Source: PALSA-612 sp963755155 (GTDB lineage Bacteria; Actinomycetota; Thermoleophilia; Gaiellales; Gaiellaceae). From it: a stretch of DNA of 64,000 bases. The translations under genes and the position numbers were made by a program. Location: the NCBI GenBank assembly GCA_963755155.1, contig CAVWIV010000005.1, forward strand, positions 62,001 to 126,000, read 5' to 3'. Below are positions 37,650-50,278 of the stretch, one piece after another. The notes beneath the pieces were generated by a model. It was not told where the DNA came from and ran no database searches. It saw only the letters and a program-made list of their open reading frames with translations. The stretch's first letter is position 1; each line of letters opens with the position of its first letter.

Positions 37650-38405
37650 CAAATGATGATCGGGACTGTTCCGCCGTCGGCGCTCCAGGCCGCGCCGGTC
37701 ACGTAGCTGGCGCGATCCGAGCAGAGGAACACGATCACCGCCGCGATCTCGTCCGCTTGCGCAAGCCTGCCCAGCGGCCGGCCCGCACCAACCTTGGCGA
37801 GGACCTCGTCGCGGTCGCCGCCCTGCTGGTCGGCCAGCCCGCCTTCGCCTAACCAGGCGTCGGTCGCCGTCGGCCCAGGCGTGACAGCGTTGCAGCGAAT
37901 CCCGTCCTTCGCGTAGAGGTCGGCGACGAGGCGCGACAGCGAGAGCACTGCCGCCTTGGTCACCGAGTAGTGGGGCATGCCAGTCGAGGGCCGCTTCCCG
38001 GCCGTCGAGGAGACGTTGACGATCGCCGGCGCGTCCGCGTCCCGGAGATGCGGCAGCGAGGCGCGGATCGTGCGCACGTAGCTCATGACGTTCAACTGCC
38101 AGTACGCGTCCCACTCGTCGTCGGCGACATCCTCGAAGCGCGCCTGCCGCGCGATGCCGGCGTTGTTCACGAGCACGTCGAGCCCGCCAAGAGCCGCAGC
38201 TGTCTCCGCGACGGCGCGCTCGGGCTCACCCGCAACTTCGAAGGTCGCATGTCACGTGGAGCGCCTCGCCGATTCCCGGTGCCTCACCACGGCCGCATGT
38301 CGTGACGCGGGCGCCCTCCTCGACGAGCTGTGCCGCGACCGCACGGCCGATGCCGCGCGTCGAGCCGGTGACCAGGCACGCCCGCCCTGTGAGTCCCAGA
38401 TCCAT
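37649..38405 (-). CDS. Short-chain dehydrogenase/reductase, one frameshift
   Basis: Classical SDR: N-terminal LVTGSTRGIGRAVA cofactor motif, LVNNAGIAR, NVSSTAGKRPS with catalytic Ser, YSVTK with Tyr and Lys, and SADGG near the end. The N-terminal ~60 residues lie in a different frame from the rest; the shift is near 38245 between LHVTCDL and EVAGEPERAV. Repaired length about 250, normal. ATG 38405 is divergent from the phosphatase gene with overlapping -10 boxes. Substrate unknown. Confidence 0.85.
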
Positions 38406-38412
38406 GGCGAGC

Positions 38413-38418
38413 TAGCGT
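38413..38418 (+). promoter_or_regulatory. -10 box TAGCGT of the histidine phosphatase
   Basis: 7 nt before GTG 38426. Confidence 0.4.
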
Positions 38419-38419
38419 A
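38414..38419 (-). promoter_or_regulatory. -10 box TACGCT of the SDR operon
   Basis: 8 nt before ATG 38405 on the minus strand; overlaps the opposing box almost completely, a second mutually exclusive divergent pair like 7315-7324. Confidence 0.4.
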
Positions 38420-38425
38420 TCGCCC

Positions 38426-38959
38426 GTGACGACGCTCATCCTCGTGCGCCACGGCGAGACCGACTGGAACCGCGACGGCATCTGGCAAGGTCACGGCGAC
38501 CCGCCCCTGAACGACGTCGGCCGCCGGCAGGCGACGGAGCTCGCAGACCGCCTGGCTGACGTCGCCGTCGACGCGCTTTACTCGAGCGACCTGCGCCGTG
38601 CCTACGAGACGGCCGAGATCATCGGGGCTGCAAAGGGGCTCGAGATCATGGTCGAGCCAGACCTGCGGGAGATCGACATCGGCGCCTGGAGCGGCCTCAC
38701 ACGCGCCCAGATCGCCGATCGGTTCCCCGGAATGGAGCGCCACGACGGCGAGGCGAGCGACGCGTTCGACGCTCGCGTCGTGGGCGTGCTGACCCGGATC
38801 GCCGGCACGTACGAAGGTGGCCACCTGCTCGTGGTCACGCACGGCGGCGTCATCCGCGCGCTCGATCGCCATCTCTCCGGCGAGCCCCGCGACGTGCTCG
38901 CCAATTGCGAGACGGTCTCGTTCCGGTACGAGGGCCCAGGGTTCGCGCGGATAGACTGA
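38426..38959 (+). CDS. Histidine phosphatase family protein
   Basis: 177 residues, phosphoglycerate mutase-like fold. LVRHGETDWN carries the phosphorylated His, SSDLRRAYETAE the second Arg, EIDIGAWSGL the acid, and VVTHGGVIRAL the second catalytic His. The small size and EIDIGAWSG favour a broad phosphatase (CobC/GpmB type) over the glycolytic mutase; glycolysis already has gpmI here. Leads a short run with an 82-residue protein, an HtpX-like protease and a VOC protein. Confidence 0.88.
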   Translation: MTTLILVRHGETDWNRDGIWQGHGDPPLNDVGRRQATELADRLADVAVDALYSSDLRRAYETAEIIGAAKGLEIMVEPDLREIDIGAWSGLTRAQIADRFPGMERHDGEASDAFDARVVGVLTRIAGTYEGGHLLVVTHGGVIRALDRHLSGEPRDVLANCETVSFRYEGPGFARID

Positions 38960-38967
38960 CCCACCCC

Positions 38968-39216
38968 GTGGACGACTACACGAGCAAGTACAAGGGCGAG
39001 CAGGTCGAGGTCGCGCTCTTCGGCGGCGACTACCAGGAGGGTGTGCTCACGTCGTACTGCTCGATCGACGACATCGCCCACGTCGAGCTCAACGGCCACA
39101 TCCTCATCCCCCTGCAGAACGTCGCGTCGCTCCATTGTTCGAGCCGCTGCGATGCGCCGGAGCCCGACTGGCCGCCGCGTGGCCTGGGCGAGGAGGACAC
39201 CGAAGAGGAGTCGTAG
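38968..39216 (+). CDS. Small acidic protein, unknown function
   Basis: 82 residues from GTG 38968. A beta-rich N-terminal half (EQVEVALFGGDYQEGVLTSY, then VELNGHILIPLQNVASL) could be a small barrel, somewhat Sm- or PRC-like; then two Cys (LHCSSRC) and an acidic tail. Spaced 8 bp after the phosphatase and 3 bp before the protease gene, so part of the same unit. Family not recognised. Confidence 0.6.
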   Translation: MDDYTSKYKGEQVEVALFGGDYQEGVLTSYCSIDDIAHVELNGHILIPLQNVASLHCSSRCDAPEPDWPPRGLGEEDTEEES

Positions 39217-39219
39217 GCC

Positions 39220-40047
39220 GTGACTGCCGCGTGGAACGTTCTCAAAGCGTGGCTCGTCACAGCCGTCGTCGCCGGACTGCTAGGGCTCCTCGGGTACGCC
39301 ATCGGAGGCCTGCGGCTGGCCGCGTTCTTTGCCTTTGCCGGTCTCCTGCTCTGCCTGACCATGTACTGGATGGCCGATCGCGCTCTCCTCGGGATGCTCG
39401 GCGCGCGTGAGGTACTGGAGGGCGAAGATCCCGATCTCCATGCGATGGCCGCGCGTCTGGCATCCCGCGCGCAGGTCGTGAAGCCCCGCTTGTACATCAT
39501 CGAACGAGGACCGCCTTTGGGGCTCGCGGCCGGCCGCGGCGTGTGGGCATCGACGGTCGCATGCACCAACGGGCTCCTCGCTCTGCCGCCCGCGGAGATC
39601 GAGGGCGTGATCGCGCACGAGCTGGCGCACGTGCGCAACCGCGACATCGTCATCCAGACGCCGGTCGTGCTCTTCTCGGTGGCGCTGCTCGAGCTCAGCC
39701 GCATCGGCGGCTTCCTCGAGCGGGCGCTGCTCTACGTTCTCGGGCCGCTCGCCGCGGCGTGCGAGCACATCCTCCTGTCGCCCAGACGGGAGTTCGCCGC
39801 AGACCGTCTCGCCGCCGAGATCTGCGAATCGCCGCACGGGCTTGCCGATGCCCTCATCCGTCTGGAGCAGGCCGTTGAGCTCGTCGAGTTCCAGTCAAGC
39901 CCGGCCTGTGAGCCACTGTTCACCGTAAACCCGCTCGACGAGAACGGGCTTTCCGGGATGTTCGTCACACACCCGCCCGTCGCGGAGCGGGTGGAACGCC
40001 TGCGCGCGCTCGATCCTGGCTGGCGCGAGCGGACGAAGGCCGCATGA
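39220..40047 (+). CDS. M48 family zinc metalloprotease, HtpX-like
   Basis: 275 residues. Two N-terminal membrane helices (residues ~8-28 and 32-52), HELAHVRNRD with the HExxH zinc site near residue 133, two further hydrophobic stretches, and the third ligand Glu in REFAADRLA. This is the HtpX layout: a membrane protease with a cytosolic active site for damaged membrane proteins. GTG 39220 is 3 bp after the previous stop. Overlaps the VOC gene by 4 nt (ATGA). Confidence 0.9.
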   Translation: MTAAWNVLKAWLVTAVVAGLLGLLGYAIGGLRLAAFFAFAGLLLCLTMYWMADRALLGMLGAREVLEGEDPDLHAMAARLASRAQVVKPRLYIIERGPPLGLAAGRGVWASTVACTNGLLALPPAEIEGVIAHELAHVRNRDIVIQTPVVLFSVALLELSRIGGFLERALLYVLGPLAAACEHILLSPRREFAADRLAAEICESPHGLADALIRLEQAVELVEFQSSPACEPLFTVNPLDENGLSGMFVTHPPVAERVERLRALDPGWRERTKAA

Positions 40048-40406
40048 CGGGCGACGTGCAGCTCGATCACGTGCACCTTCGTGTCCGCGACCTCGACGCG
40101 AGCAGGCGCTTCTACGTCGCGGTGGCCGAGGCGCTGGAATTCGGCCCGATCAAAGCGGGAGACGGCTGGTTCGAGCTCGGGGAGCTGTTCGTGAGCGCCG
40201 ATGGGCCGGTGACGACGAACCTCCACTTCGCCTTCACGGCGCCCGATCGGTCGGTGATCGAGCGCTTCTACGCTGCGGCTCTCGAGGCCGGCGGCCGTGA
40301 CAATGGCGCGCCCGGGTACCGGCCGCGCTACCACCGGGGCTACTACTCCGCGTACGTCTTCGATCCCGACGGGAACAACATCGAGGCGGTCGTCCACGAG
40401 CGGTAG
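40044..40406 (+). CDS. VOC (glyoxalase/bleomycin-resistance fold) protein
   Basis: 120 residues with two beta-alpha-beta-beta-beta units. LDHVHLRVRDLDASRRFY opens unit one; unit two ends YVFDPDGNNIEAVVHE, where the Glu is the usual metal ligand. One VOC monomer needs to dimerise to complete sites. Enzyme activity cannot be assigned. Starts within an ATGA overlap with the protease and is followed by a strong hairpin. Confidence 0.88.
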   Translation: MTGDVQLDHVHLRVRDLDASRRFYVAVAEALEFGPIKAGDGWFELGELFVSADGPVTTNLHFAFTAPDRSVIERFYAAALEAGGRDNGAPGYRPRYHRGYYSAYVFDPDGNNIEAVVHER

Positions 40407-40412
40407 AACAAC

Positions 40413-40436
40413 GAAGGCCGCCTCTCGGCGGCCTTC
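40413..40436. terminator. Bidirectional terminator between VOC gene and rRNA operon
   Basis: Perfect 10-bp hairpin GAAGGCCGCC/GGCGGCCTTC with a TCTC loop, 6 bp after the VOC stop and 6 bp after the 5S 3' end on the other strand. A-rich on the right and moderately T-rich on the minus-strand exit, so it can serve both transcripts. Confidence 0.8.
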
Positions 40437-40442
40437 AAAATA

Positions 40443-40559
40443 ATCCGGCGGCGTCCTACTCTCCCGGGGGCTTTCGCCCCGAGTACCATCGGCGCTGGCG
40501 GGCTTAACTGCTCTGTTCGGAATGGGAAGAGGTGTACCCCCGCCGCTATGACCACCGGA
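40443..40559 (-). rRNA. rrf: 5S ribosomal RNA
   Basis: About 117 nt on the minus strand. Recognised by GGTGTACCTCTTCCCATTCC-like core with CCGAACAG and AGTTAAGCCC, and by pairing of the CCGGTGGTC-side 5' end with the 3' CGCCGCCGG. Last gene of the 16S-23S-5S operon. Confidence 0.95.
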
Positions 40560-40589
40560 AATTGTGAGTCTCGCGCAGTCGCGCGTACC

Positions 40590-40620
40590 CTCAAAACTCC
40601 ATAGCAGCTCACTCGGTGTT
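40590..40620 (-). other. 23S processing stem, 3' arm
   Basis: In the 23S-5S spacer. Pairs with 43613-43644: the shared blocks are AAAACTCCATAGC and GGTGTT (in the complement). Such stems are RNase III cleavage substrates. Confidence 0.7.
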
Positions 40621-40629
40621 CAAAATCAA

Positions 40630-43606
<2,977 letters not shown>

Positions 43607-43612
43607 AGAAAG

Positions 43613-43644
43613 AACACCATGTTTGCCGCTATGGAGTTTTCAAG
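43613..43644 (-). other. 23S processing stem, 5' arm
   Basis: Minus-strand RNA here contains AAAACTCCATAGC, complementary to the arm after 23S. Confidence 0.7.
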
Positions 43645-43685
43645 GTGCGCGCGGACCGCGTCCGCTTGGAGACGCCCAGCAGGGC

Positions 43686-43709
43686 GGTCTCTCAAAACTC
43701 AACAGCGTG
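43686..43709 (-). other. 16S processing stem, 3' arm
   Basis: 24 nt that pair with 45574-45597 with one G-G mismatch and one G-U. Brings both ends of pre-16S together. Confidence 0.8.
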
Positions 43710-43865
43710 ATCCGTAGCCACTTCGCAACCGCGATGCGGCTGCCTGGCAGCTAACAGAGTCGAGGTCGACGTGATTCCAGGCGAGCCCAGACATCGGACG
43801 ATCGCCGAAGCGATCATCGAACAAGCTGGACGCCTACGGAAGTAAGAGCTCCCGTATTCCCTAGA

Positions 43866-45411
<1,546 letters not shown>

Positions 45412-45573
45412 AGATCGTTTCCATCGACCGCGCCGGCAAGCCGGCACGGGTTAGGAAGCTGATCAAGGTGAGCTTGAGCTCAAAGTCATGCCCCGATCAA
45501 GCCAGGGCACGACGGGTTCAATAGGCCCTTCCACTGCTCCCGCGAAGGGACCAGCCGAAGGGTCTCGACGTTT

Positions 45574-45597
45574 CACGCTGTTGAGTTTTCAAAGACC
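45574..45597 (-). other. 16S processing stem, 5' arm
   Basis: Complementary to 43686-43709; about 165 nt before the mature 16S 5' end. Confidence 0.8.
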
Positions 45598-45617
45598 GCA
45601 CCCTCTCTGAGGGCCAG

Positions 45618-45645
45618 AAAAAAGCCTCCGGTTCGCACCGAAGGC
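45618..45645 (-). terminator. Intrinsic terminator upstream of the 16S processing stem
   Basis: Minus-strand hairpin GCCTTCGGT/ACCGGAGGC, loop GCGA, one G-T pair, then six T. Strong by shape. It may end tyrS transcripts or lie inside the rRNA leader; the 16S stem begins only ~20 nt further on. Confidence 0.7.
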
Positions 45646-45761
45646 CCATCGTGCTAGGTGATACGTAGGTCGTATCTTCTCGCTCGACGGGTCTCCGTTG
45701 TCGATTGCAGGCTTCTTGCAGCCTCTTGCGAGGCGGCCCGGGCATGGTAGCAAAGGAACGG

Positions 45762-46904
45762 CTAGGCGGGAGGAAACCGGACGTAGCGGCGCTTGCCCGC
45801 CTGGAGCAGCGCCCCTGCAAGCCGCTCGCGCGGCAGATCGAGCTCCGTCACGACCTCGTCGTTCACCCTCACGGCCCCCTGCTCGAGCAGCCGTCGGGCC
45901 TCGCTCGTCGACACACCGAAGAGCTCTGCCAGCAGGGCCGGCAGGTGCACAGGGTCGCCCTCGGGTAGCGCCGCCTCGGGCACGTCGTCGGGAGCCCGCC
46001 CCTCACGTACGACGCGCGTGAAATGCGCCTCTGCCTCCTGTGCAGCCTCCTCGCCGTGTGAACGCGTGACGATGAACCGCGCCAGCGCGAGCTTCGCCTC
46101 GAGGGGATCGCCGGCCGGGACGTCCTCGTCCATCACGAGCCTGTACCACTGGCCGAGCTGCGCGTCGGGGATCCGCATTGCCTTCCCGAACTGCTCTTCA
46201 GGCGCCTCTGCGAGACCGATGTAGTTGCCCTTCGACTGGCTCATGAGCTGCTCGTCCCAGGAGACGAGCAACTCGCCGGTGAGCGCAACCTGGGGCTCCT
46301 GCCCGTACGCCTGTTGCACTTCCCGCCCCATGAGGAGGTTGTAGAGCTGGTCCGTGCCGCCGAGCTCGACGTCGGCCTCGACCGCCACGGAGTCGTACCC
46401 CTGCATGATCGGGTAGAGGAGCTCCGAGACCGAGATCGGCGCCTGCTCCGCGAAGCGCTTGGCGAAGTCGTCGCGCTCGAGCAGCCGGGCGACGGTCGCC
46501 GTGCTCGTCAGCCGGACGATCTCCGCGTAGTCGAGCTTGCCCAGCCATTCGCTGTTGAAGCGCACCTCGGTGCGCTCCGCGTCGATGATCGCCGACGCCT
46601 GCTCGAAGTACTGCTGCGCGTTGCGGTCGATTTCCTCACCGGACAGCACCGGCCGCTTGACCGAGCGGCCCGAGGGGTCGCCGATGCGCGTCGTGTAGTC
46701 GCCGACGATGAGCACGCCGATGTGCCCCTCGCGCTGGAAGGCCGCCATCCGCTGCAGCGGAACGCCGTGACCGAGCGTGACGTCGGGCGTCGTCACGTCG
46801 ATTCCGAGCTTCACGCGCAAGGGGCGACCGAGGGCGAGCTTGGCCTCCAGACCGCCTTCCGGCAGCACGTGCACGGCGTTCTTCGTGAGCTCCGCGAACC
46901 CCAT
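45762..46904 (-). CDS. tyrS: Tyrosyl-tRNA synthetase
   Basis: Class I synthetase charging tRNA-Tyr. 380 residues: GIDVTTPDVTLGHG contains the HIGH-equivalent LGHG, FNSEWLGKL and YPIMQGYDSVAV with GGTDQLYN are TyrRS-specific, LMSQSKGN is the KMSKS loop, and the C-terminal ~65 residues form an S4 RNA-binding domain (EARRLLEQGAVRVND). The pattern belongs to the TyrZ-like branch. ATG 46904 has TAGAGT 7 nt upstream. Divergent from the PBP gene. Confidence 0.94.
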   Translation of the reverse strand: MGFAELTKNAVHVLPEGGLEAKLALGRPLRVKLGIDVTTPDVTLGHGVPLQRMAAFQREGHIGVLIVGDYTTRIGDPSGRSVKRPVLSGEEIDRNAQQYFEQASAIIDAERTEVRFNSEWLGKLDYAEIVRLTSTATVARLLERDDFAKRFAEQAPISVSELLYPIMQGYDSVAVEADVELGGTDQLYNLLMGREVQQAYGQEPQVALTGELLVSWDEQLMSQSKGNYIGLAEAPEEQFGKAMRIPDAQLGQWYRLVMDEDVPAGDPLEAKLALARFIVTRSHGEEAAQEAEAHFTRVVREGRAPDDVPEAALPEGDPVHLPALLAELFGVSTSEARRLLEQGAVRVNDEVVTELDLPRERLAGALLQAGKRRYVRFPPA

Positions 46905-46911
46905 CAGCTCA

Positions 46912-46917
46912 ACTCTA
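46912..46917 (-). promoter_or_regulatory. -10 box TAGAGT of tyrS
   Basis: 7 nt before the tyrS ATG. Confidence 0.45.
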
Positions 46918-46924
46918 CGGGCGG

Positions 46925-46930
46925 TACAAT
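46925..46930 (+). promoter_or_regulatory. -10 box TACAAT of the PBP gene
   Basis: Near-consensus. Predicts a transcript start near 46937, where the PBP frame is open but has no ATG, GTG or TTG. Confidence 0.45.
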
Positions 46931-46939
46931 CGCCTCGCT

Positions 46940-49368
46940 CTGGTCTCGGCTAACGGTTCTCAAGGGGAGAGACGCCGCCGACGAAGGATCCGCAAGCTTC
47001 GCCTGCTCGCGCTTCTCGTCGTGCTCGGTCTCGTCGGCAGCGCGTCGTTCGCGTTCGGTCTCGTGACCGCGATCGCGAGCGAGCTGCCCGAGCTCGACCC
47101 GGCCCGCTACCGCCCGGACAAGAACTCCTACATCTACACCGCGGACGGCCGCGTGCTGGCCGTGCTGCGCGGCGACGAGGCACGGATCGTCGTGAAGTCG
47201 GAGGAGATCTCCGACGTCATGAAGCAGGCGATCGTGGCCGTCGAGGACCGCCGCTTCTTCGAGCACCGCGGCATCGACGTTCGCGGCATCGCGCGCGCCG
47301 TCTGGCAGGACCTGCGGAACCGCGCCGTCGTCGAAGGCGGCTCGACGATCACGCAGCAGTTCGTGAAGAACGCGTACGTGAAGAGCAGCCGCTCCTTCGA
47401 GCGGAAGCTCAAGGAGGCGGCGCTCGCATGGCAGCTGGAGCAGCAGTGGCCGAAGGACCGCATCCTGACGGCGTACCTGAACACGATCTACTTCGGGAAC
47501 GGCGCGTACGGCATCGAGCAGGCGTCGCGCGTCTACTTCCGGCACCGTGCTTCGGAGCTCACGCTGGCCGAGTCGGCGCTGCTCGCCGGCATACCTCCCG
47601 ATCCGACGCGCTACGACCCGGCCGCCAATCCGCGCCAGGCGAAGGCGCGCCGGCACACGGTGCTCCGCGCGATGCTCGAGCAGGGCGACATCACGCGCGC
47701 CGAGTACTGGCGCGCCGACCACGAGCCGCTGCCCGATCCGGCGGACATCCGCCTGCCCGGGGATCCAGGGGCCGGCGCCGTACTTCACGAACTACGTGAA
47801 GCAGCAGCTCGTCGACACGTTCGGCACCGCGCGCGTCTTCGGAGGAGGCATGCGCGTCCGCACGTCCATCGACCTCGGCCTCCAGCGGCTCGCGCGGGGG
47901 GCGATCGCGAAGTGGCTGCCCGAGGACGACGGCCCTTCGGCTGCGCTCGTCGCCATCGACCCGCGCGACGGTCGCGTGCTCGCGATGTACGGCGGCCGCA
48001 ACTTCGCCGAGAGCCAGTTCAACCTCGCAGTGCAAGGCGAGCGGCAGCCGGGCTCCGCGTTCAAGCCGTTCGCCCTCGCTGCGGCGCTCGAGCAGGGCAT
48101 TTCGCCGACGACGTCCTTCGTCTCCGCGCCGGTGACGATCTCGCTCGGCGACCGCCTCTGGCACGTGGAGAACTACGAAGGATCGAACCTCGGCACGGTC
48201 GACCTGGAGACCGCGACCACGTACTCGGACAACACCGTCTACGCGCAGCTCACCGAGCTCGTCAGGCCGCAGGCCGTCGCGGGCATGGCCAGGCGGCTCG
48301 GCATCCAGAGCCCGATCAAGGGGTACTTCTCGGTGACGCTGGGCGGCGAAGCGGTGAACCCGCTCGACATGGCGAGGGCCTACGCGACGTTCGCGAACGG
48401 CGGGGAGCGCGTCGACGGCGCGCTCATGGGGAACGTCCCTCGAGCCGTCCTGCTCGATCGGCGAGAAGAAGAACATCCCGTACACGCGCAAGGCTCTCGG
48501 AGCGAACGAGGCCGCGATCGTCAACCGGCTCTTGCAAGGCGTCGTGGAGAGCGGGACGGGCAAGCGCGCCCAGCTCGCTGACGGCCGCCCCGTGGCCGGC
48601 AAGACGGGAACGACGGAGAACTACGGCGACGCCTGGTTCGTCGGCTACACGCCGCAACTCGCCGTGGCCGTGTGGGTCGGCTACCCGGACCGGCTGCGGC
48701 CGATGCTCGACGAGTACCACGGCAGCCCCGTCGCGGGTGGCACGTTCCCGGCCAAGATCTTCAAGTCGTTCATGGAGGACGCGCTGCCGCGACTCGAGGC
48801 CGAGCCGGAGTCGTTCCCGTCGCCGTCGTACCCGTACGCGTCGCCGCGCAGCGTCATCTTCCGCGACGGCAAGTGGCGCGCGGACAACGGGTACTGCCGC
48901 GGCACGCGCCAGGTTCAGTACTTCTATGGCACGGGCCCGGATACGAAGGCGGACTGCAAGCCGAACGAGGTCGAGGTACCTCGGGTGCTCGGCCTTACGT
49001 ACGAGCAGGCTGTCGAACGGCTCGCGCTCCAGCCGCTGGAGGCCGAGCCCGTCTTCAAGCCGGCCGTGCCGAGACAGCGCGTGGGGTACGTGCTCGGGCA
49101 GCTGCCGAAGGTCGGTACACGGCTGTCTGCTTATGACACGGTGCAGCTCGTCGTCGCGAAGCCGGTCTACGGCGTCGTTCCCCGCCTCATCGGCCTACCG
49201 CTGGCGAAGGCGCGCGAGCGGCTCGACGAGCGGCAGCTCTTGCCGGTCGTACGGCGCAAGGCGGCGGAGGGGCGCGTTGGGCGCGTGCTCTCGCAGCGAC
49301 CTTCGCCGGGGGTGGCCGCCGCGCCCGGCATGCGGGTCAGATTGACGGTCGCGGCACCGGCCGGCTGA
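46940..49368 (+). CDS. Class A penicillin-binding protein with PASTA repeats, two frameshifts
   Basis: Bifunctional cell-wall synthase. Cytoplasmic Arg-rich start (six Arg then IRKLR), one membrane helix, transglycosylase domain with AVEDRRFFEHRGID, EGGSTITQQFVKN and QLEQQWPKDRILTAYLN; transpeptidase with GSAFKP (nucleophile Ser), SDN and GKTGTTENYGDAWFVG; two C-terminal PASTA repeats (~65 residues each). Frame breaks: an extra G in GGGG near 47760, and one near 48440. Repaired ~810 residues. The start is unsettled: the first standard codon is GTG 47021 inside the membrane helix, which would lose the basic anchor, so a CTG at 46940 is listed provisionally. Confidence 0.88.
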
Positions 49369-49906
49369 GAAAGCGCGAGCCGGCCAGGACGTAGCGCCAG
49401 GGCTCCTCGACCGCGACGGTGAGCCCGATGCGCGGGCCCGCCACCACGTCGAGGTCGTCGTCACGCGCATGTAGCTCGAACGGCGGGCGGTCGAGCCGCA
49501 GCCCGTCGTGCTCGCGCGTCACGCCGAGCGCCTGGCAGAGCCGGCCGGGCCCCGCGCACAGCAGCCGAGGGTTGTCGAGGCCGCGCCGCGCGGCCATCGC
49601 CTCGAGACCGGCGATCGGCTCGAGGGCGCGGATGAGCACGGCCTGGGGAGATCCCTCCTCGCCGCACACGAAGTTCAGGCACCAGTGGATGCCGTACGAG
49701 CGGTACACGTATGCGTGCCCGCCCGGGCCGAACATCGAGACCCGCGTCGGCGTTAGCCCCTTGTAGCCGTGGCTCGCGGGATCGCCGACGGCGTACGCCT
49801 CGACCTCGACGATGCGGCCGCCGACGCCGTCGATGAGGAGCGTGACGCCGACGAGCTCGGGCGCGACCTCGTGGACGGACCGCGCGAAGAAGTCCGCGCG
49901 TGAGCT
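49337..49906 (-). CDS. mpg: 3-methyladenine DNA glycosylase (AAG/MPG family)
   Basis: Base-excision repair glycosylase for alkylated purines. DFFARSVHEVAPELVG at the start, RIVEVEAY with the catalytic Glu, DPASHGYKGLTPTRVSMFGPGGHAYVYRSYGIHWCLNFV, and the AGPGRLCQALG segment define the family. About 185 residues, normal. No standard start codon exists between the stop of the preceding RemA-like gene and DFFARS; a lost base in a CGCGCG run would place a CTG or damaged ATG start overlapping that stop. First base therefore approximate. The 3' end overlaps the PBP gene by 32 bp. Confidence 0.88.
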   Translation of the reverse strand, partial: SSRADFFARSVHEVAPELVGVTLLIDGVGGRIVEVEAYAVGDPASHGYKGLTPTRVSMFGPGGHAYVYRSYGIHWCLNFVCGEEGSPQAVLIRALEPIAGLEAMAARRGLDNPRLLCAGPGRLCQALGVTREHDGLRLDRPPFELHARDDDLDVVAGPRIGLTVAVEEPWRYVLAGSRFLSRPVPRPSI

Positions 49907-50266
49907 TCAGAAGAGCTTCGCGGAGCCGGTCTGCTTCGCGCTCGCCTCGAGCAGCCGTCGTGCCCTGCGGCCGAGGTCGGTCAGGTCGACCTTCCCCGAC
50001 TCGGCCTGCTCGGCGATCAGCTCGGCGAGCTCGAGCGACTGGTCGATGATGGGCGAGGCGGCCGAGGCGTCGTGGCCCATGTCGTGGAGAATCGTCCGCT
50101 CCGTGCGCGACGCGATGATCGGCTCCGAGATGCCCTCCACCCAGACCTTCGTGCGCCGCCCACTCCCCCGCTCCTCCGTCTCCAGCGGCTCGAGGGTGTA
50201 GATCCGGTCCGCGCGCACGTACTTCCCGAAGCCAAGGAACACCATTCGGGTCGAGCCGTCGGCCAC
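49907..50266 (-). CDS. RemA/DUF370-like small regulatory protein
   Basis: 119 residues. The N-terminal MVFLGFGKYVRADRIYTLEP and the following GRRTKVWVEG, then IIASRTERTIL, parallel Bacillus RemA (IGFGNIV..NRLIAI, GRRTRAVIIT, VILSAV). RemA forms DNA-binding oligomers that control matrix genes. Here the protein has a C-terminal extension of ~60 residues, helical and charged. GTG 50266 is chosen because GATAAT lies 6 nt upstream; ATG 50245 is the alternative. Upstream of mpg with touching ends. Assignment rests on motif resemblance only. Confidence 0.6.
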   Translation of the reverse strand: MADGSTRMVFLGFGKYVRADRIYTLEPLETEERGSGRRTKVWVEGISEPIIASRTERTILHDMGHDASAASPIIDQSLELAELIAEQAESGKVDLTDLGRRARRLLEASAKQTGSAKLF

Positions 50267-50272
50267 GAGCCG

Positions 50273-50278
50273 ATTATC
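50273..50278 (-). promoter_or_regulatory. -10 box GATAAT of the RemA-like gene
   Basis: 6 nt before GTG 50266, overlapping the DegT stop region. Confidence 0.45.

Larger units (their letters stand above)
43607..43865 (-). other. 16S-23S internal spacer, no tRNA
   Basis: About 259 bp. No tRNA-Ile or tRNA-Ala was found on either strand. It holds one arm of each of the two processing stems (43613-43644 for 23S, 43686-43709 for 16S). Confidence 0.8.
45412..45761 (-). other. rRNA operon leader and tyrS 3' flank
   Basis: 350 bp without a gene. From right to left on the minus strand it holds a small GCCTC/GAGGC hairpin (45720-45733), an undefined rrn promoter area, an intrinsic-terminator-like hairpin (45618-45645), a CCCTC/GAGGG mini-hairpin (45601-45613), and the 5' arm of the 16S processing stem. 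No confident -35/-10 pair could be picked. Confidence 0.6.

Noticed and set aside
38426..38959. Histidine phosphatase as the glycolytic phosphoglycerate mutase
   Set aside because: It is only 177 residues, lacks the longer dPGM insert, and an iPGM is already present at 1-1099.
43607..43865. tRNA-Ile or tRNA-Ala in the 16S-23S spacer
   Set aside because: Neither strand folds to a cloverleaf, and no GTTCGA-type T-loop is present.
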